A stretch of 64,000 nt of DNA, from the NCBI RefSeq assembly GCF_031599675.1, contig NZ_CP134223.1, positions 4,650,001-4,714,000 on the forward strand. Reading direction: 5' to 3'. The notes beneath the pieces are model-generated. The model did not search any database, was not told the DNA's origin, and was given only the letters and a program-made list of their open reading frames with translations. Numbering within the stretch: position 1 is the stretch's first letter; each line of letters opens with the position of its first letter. The position numbers and the translations under genes were made by a program. Positions 53,571-61,409 of this stretch are shown in pieces. Origin of the DNA: Paenibacillus pedocola (GTDB lineage: Bacteria > Bacillota > Bacilli > Paenibacillales > Paenibacillaceae).

Positions 53571-54992
53571 TTATTCAGGATTTACACGGGTCAAATCGCT
53601 GATCAAAGCTGTAAGCTCCTTGCCGGAGTGTTCTGTTGTATAGGATTGTTGTAAAAACTTACGCTTCACGTCTTCGTAATTGAATCTCTCTGTTTCGCTG
53701 GAAAAATATAATGAGATCGTTTGTATTAATTCTGCGGGATCGTGCTGAATATAATTATCAAGGGTATTGTAATAATCGTATTCACGGTTCGCTTGAATGA
53801 AATGATAGACAAAAACCGGTTTATTCATTAATAAGCCTTCCAGAGCAACAGTGGATAGTGAAGATATGACGCCCTCTGAATTCAAAATCAGATCACGTAT
53901 ATCAGTTTTCCTATCTTTAATCACATGTACAGAGTTCGTTTTGCTTTCCAAATTCGTATAGAGTGAAATCAATTTTTTGGATAGTTCCCAGGGATGAGGC
54001 TTAATGAGTAATTGAAATTCCCCACCCGCAACCAGCTCCGTGATTAGCGCAGCTATCTTTTGTGCATCTAATTTTGGCCCCGTAGCCAGCAGTAATGTAG
54101 TTTTATTGGGGTCAAGCCCATATTCCTCGTAAAATGAATCATTGGACAGCCGTTCAGAAGTGAAAATTTCATCATACCGGGGGTGACCGGTTACAGCGAT
54201 ACGATTTTCCTCCAGACCTCTTGCCATGAACCATCTTTTCTCATATTCGCCATAGACCCCCACATGACTGGAGAAAACAGGGATAAAGGCTTCCTCCCCC
54301 ATCAATATCCCGTGCTGCAAACAAATACTGGGAATCCCCCTCATCGCTCCAACGACCGCAAGAGACCGGCTCCCTACATCTTCTGATGTGCCTATCAATA
54401 CAGTGGTTACGGGAATCTGATCATAGAGATTACTAACCGTTTCTATGGCATCTACAATACCGGGAATCCGCTTCATGAACGTATCGGTAAAAAAAGCATT
54501 CCCAAACGCCGGATGTCCTTCTTGTTCTGCAAAAATGGAAGCTGCCCTTCGGGTTAACTCCTCAGATGCAAGACTTGTGTCACTCTTAAAGCCGCCAATC
54601 CATACATTAGGAATCCCGAAGTATTCAGGTGCTCTGGAACGCGACAGAATGAGGGTGCGGTCCCTGCTGAAATACTCACTTAATCGTTTCTCCGGAATTC
54701 TTGTGTAATCTAAATTAATTAATATCTTTCCATCTGCATTCGCCTGGAGCGGCTGCTTAAACGGAGCTGCCAGCTTCTCAAAAAAAGGTTGAATCTCCTC
54801 TGGTTGCTTAATCCGGGAATCGTTCAGTTTCATCTCAAACCCCGTCTGCTCCATATCGCTACGAAGTTCATCATTAATTTGCTGATAGAAATTCGTCATA
54901 AGCGCCACCGGTATGTTTTTGTATTTCAAATCCTTAAACACGTTGATGAATTCACTATAAAGAGACCAGTAATGGGCTAGATAGATAGACAC
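53571..54992 (-). CDS. GT-B glycosyltransferase of the CDP-glycerol transferase superfamily
   Basis: About 473 residues from GTG 54992 after AAGGAGG; the longer frame overlaps the previous gene. Landmarks are SICLQHGILMGEEAF, ITGHPRYDEIF, LLIKPHPWELSKK and SSLSTVALEGLLMNKPVFV, typical of glycerophosphotransferase, KpsS/C and polysialyltransferase-like enzymes. It is thus the best candidate to transfer the activated nonulosonic acid; the nearest spore analogue is SpsB. Donor and acceptor are not determinable. It sits second in the operon behind the sigma-K-type promoter. Confidence 0.75.
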   Translation of the reverse strand: MSIYLAHYWSLYSEFINVFKDLKYKNIPVALMTNFYQQINDELRSDMEQTGFEMKLNDSRIKQPEEIQPFFEKLAAPFKQPLQANADGKILINLDYTRIPEKRLSEYFSRDRTLILSRSRAPEYFGIPNVWIGGFKSDTSLASEELTRRAASIFAEQEGHPAFGNAFFTDTFMKRIPGIVDAIETVSNLYDQIPVTTVLIGTSEDVGSRSLAVVGAMRGIPSICLQHGILMGEEAFIPVFSSHVGVYGEYEKRWFMARGLEENRIAVTGHPRYDEIFTSERLSNDSFYEEYGLDPNKTTLLLATGPKLDAQKIAALITELVAGGEFQLLIKPHPWELSKKLISLYTNLESKTNSVHVIKDRKTDIRDLILNSEGVISSLSTVALEGLLMNKPVFVYHFIQANREYDYYNTLDNYIQHDPAELIQTISLYFSSETERFNYEDVKRKFLQQSYTTEHSGKELTALISDLTRVNPE

Positions 54993-55008
54993 TCCGTTTG
55001 ATCCCTCC

Positions 55009-55806
55009 TTAGGTGATGATTTTGGGCAGTTCACTTGCTTTCTTTTTCATGGCTCTCAGATCTTCTCTAAGCTCTTTGCATGTTCTTTGAGGCGGCAGCA
55101 TTTGTATAAATTGACTCTTTTCCTGCTGCTGCAGCTGATGATGGATGGATAGCTCTGTTATATAGTTATCATCCAAAACCTCCTCTATCGGATAGAAATC
55201 CCAGAAATGATTGAGCCGCCAAAAAAACCGGGCATCCCCAATGCGGTAAAATTCCGGATTCTCATCCCAATAAGATCCGAACTTTTCTTGGATGACCGGA
55301 AGAATGGAGCTTCGATGCATGACCGAGCAATGATCGATCTGGCAAGGGGCTACCGGGACCACTCGCTTTGCCGGTCTTAATTGTTGTTTGGTGACCTCAT
55401 TCTTCTCATTCAAATAATTGACTAAGGACGCGGAATAGACAATCATGACACTCGGGCTCCGCTCTAAATAATCTACCATTTGTTCCAGTCTAGTATTTCT
55501 ATAACAGTTATCATCTGTTGCATAGGAAATATACTCCCCCGAAGCGTGTAGTAAGGCTTCATTGATTAGAGCAGCATACCTGACCTTCTCCACCCTTTGG
55601 CCCATGGTTTGAATATTGCTCTGATAGAATTTGATTCTCTTATCCTTTAGAAATGGCTCAATGACGGTAAGGGTTTCTGAATTCGAGTTATCATCCATCA
55701 GGAAGAGTTCAAAGTCGGTAAACGTCTGATTTAGAATCGATTGAATGGATTTCGCGATATATCCAGGCTTATTGTAACTGGTCATGATTATGGATACCTT
55801 TGCCAA
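55009..55806 (-). CDS. GT2-family glycosyltransferase
   Basis: 265 residues with the GT-A start VSIIMTSYNKPGYIAKSIQS, the DDN motif LFLMDDNSNSETL and a second acidic cluster YISYATDDNCYRN. It transfers a sugar from a nucleotide donor. The start is TTG, 7 nt after GGGAGG. First gene of the long operon that ends with the PseI-like gene at 46940. The sigma-K-type promoter at 55838-55864 lies 32 bp before the start codon. Confidence 0.87.
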   Translation of the reverse strand: MAKVSIIMTSYNKPGYIAKSIQSILNQTFTDFELFLMDDNSNSETLTVIEPFLKDKRIKFYQSNIQTMGQRVEKVRYAALINEALLHASGEYISYATDDNCYRNTRLEQMVDYLERSPSVMIVYSASLVNYLNEKNEVTKQQLRPAKRVVPVAPCQIDHCSVMHRSSILPVIQEKFGSYWDENPEFYRIGDARFFWRLNHFWDFYPIEEVLDDNYITELSIHHQLQQQEKSQFIQMLPPQRTCKELREDLRAMKKKASELPKIIT

Positions 55807-55837
55807 TATAAGACCTCCCTTGGTGCTGCTTACTTGC

Positions 55838-55864
55838 TATACTATGTTTCAATCATCAAAAGGT
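55838..55864 (-). promoter_or_regulatory. Sigma-K-type promoter of the nonulosonic acid operon
   Basis: On the reverse strand: AC, 16 nt, CATAGTATA. This fits the sigma-K consensus AC-N16-CATANNNTA exactly. Transcription would start near 55831, giving a 25-nt leader with the GGGAGG site. Sigma-K acts late in the mother cell of sporulating Bacilli, where spore coat and crust genes are expressed. Confidence 0.72.
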
Positions 55865-55913
55865 AATAGGTTAGAAAACTATATTTACTAATAACTGGTA
55901 ACCAGCACAACAA

Positions 55914-55950
55914 TAAAACGCTTAACAGTTATCCTGCTAAGCGTTTTATA
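55914..55950 (-). terminator. Terminator of the CgeB-like gene
   Basis: AAAACGCTTA/TAAGCGTTTT stem with a 14-nt inner part and TTTTATTG tail on the reverse strand. It isolates the CgeB-like gene from the operon that follows. Confidence 0.8.
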
Positions 55951-55961
55951 GGTACCCGGAT

Positions 55962-56942
55962 TTATTGTTTGGATTGAACCTTCATTAACAAATGACCGAT
56001 TCGATGCTGAAAGGTGTGTGAAGTCAACACGCGTTGTCTTGCTTGTCTGGCTATTTGTTTGCGTTCTTCGTCGTGTGCAATATAATAATGAACCTTCTCC
56101 AGTAAATCATTCTTATCTATGAAAGAAACCATTTCCTTCCCGTCCTCAAAATGATTTCCCAGCTCTTCTTTAGCATCTATAAGTTGAAAGGCTTCACAGC
56201 TGGCTGCATCAAAGGTGCGGTTGTTGATACTCTTGGCCATAATCCCCATACGGTTCTTATTGTATTTCTCATCAGAGGGGCGGTGAATATTTAGAACGAT
56301 CGTCGAACCATTATAATATTTCACTACGGTTTCGGGCTTTACCCAGGCATTCACTAAATGAATATGCCCATTTATATGTCTGTTCCATTCCATATGATGT
56401 TTTCCCCACCCCCGCCCAACAATCTGGATCGGATAGTCTGTACTCTTTAATAACCATTCAATAAGCTCAATCCGATTACTGTAGGGTACTCCTACTAAAC
56501 CAATATCACTTGTAAACTCCTCAGAGACTAGTGTGGGGTGAAATATTTCCGGATCTGTCCCCAGCGGAAGATGATACACACAGGGATGTCCAAGGCTTGT
56601 ATATTGTTCCGCAGCAGCCTGATCGATGGTAAAGATGTAGTCAAAATAAGCGGTGAGCGGAAGGGTCCAATCCATATAATAAGGATCTTCCGTCATCCAG
56701 ACGGCTGACTTCACATTTGTTTGTCTTAAGAACTCTAGTATAGGTTTGGGGATTTTCAGACCGGCCATAGCCAAAATTAGATCGGGCTGTAAAGATTGTT
56801 CCATTTGTTGTAATGCATGCAGATCATTTCTCAATCTGAAAGATTCACAATAGTGACCTGCATTCTGAAATGCTTCCATTATACTCCGTTCAAAGAAGTT
56901 ATAAACGGCCCGAAAACCTGAGGTTATAAAAAGAATTCTCAT
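55962..56942 (-). CDS. CgeB-like glycosyltransferase
   Basis: 326 residues. RILFITSGFRAVYNFFERSI at the start, LILAMAGLKIPKPILEF, SAVWMTEDPYYMDWTLPLTA and YHLPLGTDPEIFHP are typical of CgeB/GT-B enzymes that decorate spore surfaces (B. subtilis CgeB). The C-terminal half has the sugar-donor loop VNAWVKPETVVKYYNGSTIV and FDAASCEAFQLID. It is a single-gene unit with its own terminator, divergent from the 145-residue protein gene. I see no perfect sigma-K match upstream of it. Confidence 0.82.
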   Translation of the reverse strand: MRILFITSGFRAVYNFFERSIMEAFQNAGHYCESFRLRNDLHALQQMEQSLQPDLILAMAGLKIPKPILEFLRQTNVKSAVWMTEDPYYMDWTLPLTAYFDYIFTIDQAAAEQYTSLGHPCVYHLPLGTDPEIFHPTLVSEEFTSDIGLVGVPYSNRIELIEWLLKSTDYPIQIVGRGWGKHHMEWNRHINGHIHLVNAWVKPETVVKYYNGSTIVLNIHRPSDEKYNKNRMGIMAKSINNRTFDAASCEAFQLIDAKEELGNHFEDGKEMVSFIDKNDLLEKVHYYIAHDEERKQIARQARQRVLTSHTFQHRIGHLLMKVQSKQ

Positions 56943-56979
56943 GTTCTCCCTCCCTCATAAACCGGACAAATTCCAGTTA

Positions 56980-57006
56980 ACAGGACATTGCCACAAGCAT
57001 AAAATA
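56980..57006 (+). promoter_or_regulatory. Sigma-K-type promoter of the 145-residue protein gene
   Basis: AC, 16 nt, CATAAAATA: an exact match to AC-N16-CATANNNTA. The -10 end is 42 bp before the ATG, leaving a leader of about 35 nt with a GGAGGTG ribosome site. Confidence 0.7.
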
Positions 57007-57048
57007 AAATAATCCATATGATATTTTATTAATTAGTGGAGGTGTAAT

Positions 57049-57486
57049 ATGGCACATACCTTAGTTGAATTCGTAAGAAGTGTCCAGACGAACCTGGACA
57101 ATGGAGTAATTGTTCCAATTAATGCAACACCAACGTTAATATTAGAATTTGGTATGAATGTTCCGACTGCAACCAACTTCATAGAACTCACTACTACAGT
57201 AGGCTGGCAGGCGATGAACGTTTTCGTTACACCACCAGAAAAGCCAAAGCTCTTACTTCAAGTCTTTATGGATGGAGTCGTTGTAGGCAGCGCTGAGCAA
57301 GAGTCCATTTCCTACGATGAAGATGAAATCCTTGAAATGACCACAGCGTTCCATTCCATTCTTACGAATGTATCTGTAGGCTTTCATGTAATTCAAGTGT
57401 TTGCCTCAAACCCGGAGGATCTCCAGGGAGACATCACCATAACCGGTCCAGTTAATATCTCGGGAAGAGTTTACGCGCCTGCATAA
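57049..57486 (+). CDS. Unrecognised beta-rich protein, candidate spore-surface protein
   Basis: 145 residues that I do not recognise. There is no signal peptide, membrane helix or cysteine. Alternating hydrophobic residues (LILEFGMNV, LLLQVFMDG, VGFHVIQVFAS) suggest a beta-sandwich, perhaps a trimeric jelly roll like exosporium C-terminal domains. It is rich in Thr, Val and Asn, so O-linked glycans are possible. It has its own sigma-K-type promoter and strong terminator and faces the CgeB-like gene. Lack of a signal peptide fits assembly on the spore from the mother-cell cytoplasm. The role is inference. Confidence 0.6.
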   Translation: MAHTLVEFVRSVQTNLDNGVIVPINATPTLILEFGMNVPTATNFIELTTTVGWQAMNVFVTPPEKPKLLLQVFMDGVVVGSAEQESISYDEDEILEMTTAFHSILTNVSVGFHVIQVFASNPEDLQGDITITGPVNISGRVYAPA

Positions 57487-57518
57487 ACTTTTTAAGCTTA
57501 ACCGTTCTAATACTCAAA

Positions 57519-57592
57519 GTAAAAACTCCTTTATAGAAGTCTGGTTTGTTTTAGGACAAACTAGACTTCTACCGTAGGAGTTTTTTTTCGAA
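57519..57592 (+). terminator. Long terminator of the 145-residue protein gene
   Basis: Two-part stem: AAAACTCCT with AGGAGTTTT at the base and AGAAGTCTGGTTTGT with its near complement above, a 6-nt loop, then eight T. Confidence 0.88.
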
Positions 57593-57679
57593 TCGTGAGA
57601 TAAAGGATATGAGACCTTAAATATACTATTCATGCGAGTGGCTGAATATGTTGGGCAGTGGATGATTTAAAATGGTTAG

Positions 57680-59950
57680 TTAATTATTCCGCACCCGCTC
57701 AACCCGTTCAATAAGCTCCTGAATCACCTCATCCGGTGACCGTTCGTTCATCCAGGTCTGGCCGAACATCTGGAATACTTTCACCATCGGGAAGTCCTCC
57801 CAGAAGCCCACGAACTCCTCGTTAAGATATACCTTATCTATGACGTGCTCATTCATTTCATTCAGGCACTGCTCCAATACGGCTTTTGCGGCGGGATCAC
57901 TCACCCATTCACTGAGAAGGCTGAATTTATGGAACGTGATTTCTTCTTTTCCGAAGTCACAGTGCAATCTTCCCGTAATCCGGATGTCCTTGGACGAGCT
58001 GCCCAGCAGAATCTGAAAGTATCCTGTGTCTGCAGCCCAACGGTTGTACTTGGTATTGAAGTATGAAAAATCTCTTTCCTCCAGCTCAAAGACGATCGTC
58101 TGTTGTTCGCCCGGATCAAGCTCCACCTTGGCAAAGGCCTTCAGCTCCTTCTCCGGCCGGGTCCACTTGCATTCTTCATCGTGTACGTACAGCTGAACGA
58201 CTTCTTTCCCTCTGCGCTTGCCTGTATTGGTGAGCTGAAAAGATACTGTGACGCCAGTCCCGTGCTGCACCAGATCCAGGTCTGTATAAGCAAATGAAGT
58301 GTAGGACAGGCCGTGTCCGAACGGGAATTGCGGGGCCAGCTCTTTACGATCGTAGTAACGGTAACCCACGAACAGGCCTTCGCGGTAATACAGCTTGCCG
58401 TTCTCTCCGCGGATGCGCATGTGCGACGGGTTATCCGCCAGCTTCACAGGGAAGGTCTCCGACAGTTTGCCTGAAGGATTGGTATAGCCGAACAATACCT
58501 CTGCTATGGATCTGCCCATGCCTTGACCCGACAGCCAGGAATGGATGACGGCTGGAACATGCTGCACCCATGGACGCATGACCAGTGCCGAGCCGCTGCT
58601 GGTTATCACGATACATTTTGGCTGAACAGCGGCAACCGCTTGAATCAGCTTGACCTGGTGCTCCGGAAGCTCGATGCCCTTCAAATCATGCATTTCCGAT
58701 TCGGCATATTCCGGCTGGCCTACGAACAGTACAGCCACATCGGCGTTCTTGGCCAGCGATACACTTTCCTTAATAAGCTCTTCATTCACAGAATCATCTT
58801 CCGGATATCCGGCTGTATAATTCACAGTAGCCAGAGTACCTGCCAGCTCTTTGATTTCCTCCAAAGGGATATCCACTCTTGTAGGGGTTACCTTGGCACT
58901 GCCGGCCCCCTGGATTCTCGGCTTCTTCGCAAAACGTCCGATTACCGCAATCGCCGAAGCTGTTTCCGGCCGCAGCGGGAGAATCGCGTTATCGTTCTTC
59001 AGCAGCACGATGCTTTCGGCCGCCGCTTTACGGGCCAGCGCATGGTAATCGGCATCCACTTTTTCCACAGCTTTGTTTCCGGTAACCCGTTCAACCAGCT
59101 TCAGGATACGGCCCACACTCTTGTCCAGCTGCTCTTCGGATAGCTTTCCGTCCTGAACCGCCTCTACTATTGCTTTGGCATTGTAGTGGGCAGGGCCCGG
59201 CATTTCAAGGTCCAGTCCGGCATTTAGCCCGCGTATCCGGTCATTAACGGCTGTCCAGTCGGACAGGACAACGCCGTCGTAACCCCACTCTTCTCTGAGA
59301 ATATCGTTTAACAGATGCTCATTCTCGCTGGTATAGGTTCCATTCAGCAGGTTATAGGAGCACATAACCGTCCAGGGATCGGATTTCTTGATGATCCGTT
59401 CAAAAGCACTCAGGTAAATTTCGCGCAGCGTCCGCTCATCGATTTCCGAGCTGGTCACCATTTTCTCGAACTCCTGGTTGTTGCCTGCAAAGTGCTTAAC
59501 CGAGGCTCCCACACCTTCGCTTTGGATACCATTAATGAAGGCCGCCCCAAGCTCGCCCGTCAGGCAGGGATCCTCCGAATAGTATTCGAAATTTCTTCCG
59601 CCAAGCGGTGTTCTTTTCATATTGACGCCCGGTCCGAGCAGCAGCTCTACCTCCATCGCCTTGGACTCCCGTCCAAGCGCCACACCTACCTCATGCAGCA
59701 ATGCTGGATTCCAGGAAGAGCCGATCGCAGACCCTGTCGGGTAACAGGTCGCCGGAACATTCTCCGTTGTAATTCCCATCTCTTCATTACTGTTTGTCTT
59801 GCGTATACCGTTGGTTCCGTCATACATATGAACAGGCGGGATATTTAGCCGCTCGATCCCTTTGGTCATCCACATATTCAGTCCCGCACAAAGCGAGGCT
59901 TTTTCGGTAAGGGTCAATTCCTTCAACAATTCATCAGGTGATTTATTCAT
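57680..59950 (-). CDS. GH3 beta-glucosidase, intracellular
   Basis: 756 residues. An N-terminal barrel (about 1-290) has the nucleophile Asp in GVVLSDWTAVNDRIRG. An alpha/beta-sandwich domain (about 310-530) follows, then an Fn3-like domain (about 560-640). KHFAGNNQEFEKM is the conserved KHF motif. There is no signal peptide. It retains configuration and acts on beta-glucosides, including cello- or gentio-oligosaccharides. It follows the PTS permease by 24 bp, and imported sugar is probably its substrate, although a PTS product would be phosphorylated and GH3 enzymes usually want unphosphorylated sugar. Confidence 0.92.
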   Translation of the reverse strand: MNKSPDELLKELTLTEKASLCAGLNMWMTKGIERLNIPPVHMYDGTNGIRKTNSNEEMGITTENVPATCYPTGSAIGSSWNPALLHEVGVALGRESKAMEVELLLGPGVNMKRTPLGGRNFEYYSEDPCLTGELGAAFINGIQSEGVGASVKHFAGNNQEFEKMVTSSEIDERTLREIYLSAFERIIKKSDPWTVMCSYNLLNGTYTSENEHLLNDILREEWGYDGVVLSDWTAVNDRIRGLNAGLDLEMPGPAHYNAKAIVEAVQDGKLSEEQLDKSVGRILKLVERVTGNKAVEKVDADYHALARKAAAESIVLLKNDNAILPLRPETASAIAVIGRFAKKPRIQGAGSAKVTPTRVDIPLEEIKELAGTLATVNYTAGYPEDDSVNEELIKESVSLAKNADVAVLFVGQPEYAESEMHDLKGIELPEHQVKLIQAVAAVQPKCIVITSSGSALVMRPWVQHVPAVIHSWLSGQGMGRSIAEVLFGYTNPSGKLSETFPVKLADNPSHMRIRGENGKLYYREGLFVGYRYYDRKELAPQFPFGHGLSYTSFAYTDLDLVQHGTGVTVSFQLTNTGKRRGKEVVQLYVHDEECKWTRPEKELKAFAKVELDPGEQQTIVFELEERDFSYFNTKYNRWAADTGYFQILLGSSSKDIRITGRLHCDFGKEEITFHKFSLLSEWVSDPAAKAVLEQCLNEMNEHVIDKVYLNEEFVGFWEDFPMVKVFQMFGQTWMNERSPDEVIQELIERVERVRNN

Positions 59951-59974
59951 GCTGCTCCATCCTTTATTATCAGA

Positions 59975-61204
59975 TTAATTTTCCTGTTCCTTTTTCAGCT
60001 CCTGGGCATCATACAGCTTGAAAAACGGGAACCATACAGCAAACACAATCAGCAGAACCACCGCCAGCAGAATTAGTCCGTTAAATCCGCTCATCAGATA
60101 GGTAGACAGCCCGATCGGGGTATACCACAGCTGGAAGATTTGGCTCGGAATCCGGACCAGCCCCATATCGAGGACGATATACACGAGAATCGGCGTAACC
60201 AGTCCATTAATCCACATTGGAACCATAAGGAGCGGATTGAACGCAATCGGCGCCCCGTACACAACTGGCTCATTAATATTGAACAAGGACGGAAGGATGG
60301 TCGCTTTGCCGACAGACTTCAATTTTTTGGACCGGGCCAGCAGGAACCAGACGACCAGAGGCAGAGTGGCTCCCATTCCGCCGATACCCAGCCAGCCGGA
60401 GAAAAAGGTTTCGAACGTATTGATGTTGACCGGATCCTGTCCGGCTGCGACGAGGGCTGCATTCTGTTCAATGGCAGGGATCCATATGGCGTACCAGATC
60501 GGAGTCATCACCCATGGGCTTACGCCGAAGGAATACAGCACCACGCCGATAAAGTTGAACAATACAAAGCCGGTCAGACTTTGACCCATGGCATTGATGG
60601 GCTCGAACACATTTACAATCAGTGCAAAAATATCGAAGTGAAGCGGATATACCAAAACCCATCCTGTAGTTAAGATCAAGGCAATCGGCACGAGAAAATC
60701 GAACCAGTCCATAATAAATTCCGGAAGGGAAGAGCCTTTTTTGAAGAACGAAAATTTCTGGCAAAGATTCATAACAAGAGCAACAAACACACCGACCAGG
60801 AGTGCCGTAATCATCCCCGAAGGCCCAAACCGTTCCAGAATGAACTGGATGGTTCCGTCTTCATTTAGGGTCGGGTTAAGCAGCATCACGAAGAGCGATA
60901 CCCCGCTCATTCCCGCCAGCAGCTTGATTTTGTGGCGCTCTCTTTTTTCCATGACTGTATACGGCGTTAAAAAAGCAATAAACATCCCCAATAACCCGAA
61001 GCTAAAGGTCGTGATGGGTGTAAGATCCGGCATCCCCGGAATGAAATCCTTCAAGATTGAAATGAGTGTGATAATCGAGCCGATAAAAATCATCGGAATC
61101 GCCACCATAATGGCTTCCTGAATGGAAGCAACCCAGAGATTATTCGTAAACGCCTCCAATCTAGGTGCAAACGATTCTGTCATCCACTTCATGAAACGCT
61201 TCAT
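59975..61204 (-). CDS. PTS system EIIC component, lactose/cellobiose family
   Basis: 409 residues with about 10 predicted helices. SLFNINEPVVYGAPIAFNPL is the substrate-binding signature of CelB/LicC-type EIIC proteins. EIIA and EIIB are not encoded nearby, so they must come from elsewhere, or this is a stand-alone carrier. The N-terminus MKRFMKWMTESFAPRLEAFT is typical. The promoter region carries a cre site. It is probably induced by the AraC-GH39 gene product encoded upstream. Confidence 0.88.
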   Translation of the reverse strand: MKRFMKWMTESFAPRLEAFTNNLWVASIQEAIMVAIPMIFIGSIITLISILKDFIPGMPDLTPITTFSFGLLGMFIAFLTPYTVMEKRERHKIKLLAGMSGVSLFVMLLNPTLNEDGTIQFILERFGPSGMITALLVGVFVALVMNLCQKFSFFKKGSSLPEFIMDWFDFLVPIALILTTGWVLVYPLHFDIFALIVNVFEPINAMGQSLTGFVLFNFIGVVLYSFGVSPWVMTPIWYAIWIPAIEQNAALVAAGQDPVNINTFETFFSGWLGIGGMGATLPLVVWFLLARSKKLKSVGKATILPSLFNINEPVVYGAPIAFNPLLMVPMWINGLVTPILVYIVLDMGLVRIPSQIFQLWYTPIGLSTYLMSGFNGLILLAVVLLIVFAVWFPFFKLYDAQELKKEQEN

Positions 61205-61257
61205 CTAAATTCCCCCTGTCTTTCTCTTAACTGCTACAACCCTAGTATAGAGATTAA

Positions 61258-61271
61258 TGATACCGTTTTCT
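61258..61271 (-). promoter_or_regulatory. cre site upstream of the PTS-GH3 operon
   Basis: TGATACCGTTTTCT on the forward strand fits TGWNANCGNTNWCA at 13 of 14 positions. It overlaps the region just upstream of a possible -10 (TATACT, reverse strand), so CcpA could occlude polymerase. Confidence 0.55.
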
Positions 61272-61360
61272 TGTTGTAACTTGCCGCATCCGGGTTCGTA
61301 TTTTGCCTACTTCCTGCCTCTTGTACTAGCTTGTCTGCTTCGACCCAAAATAAACAACAA

Positions 61361-61392
61361 AAAACACCCCTTCATCAGAAAAGGGATGTTTG
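61361..61392 (-). terminator. Terminator of the AraC-GH39 gene
   Basis: AAACA-C-CCCTT pairs with AAGGG-A-TGTTT with one mismatch; a long T-run follows on the reverse strand. Confidence 0.8.
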
Positions 61393-61409
61393 CGCGGTGT
61401 ATTTTCCAA

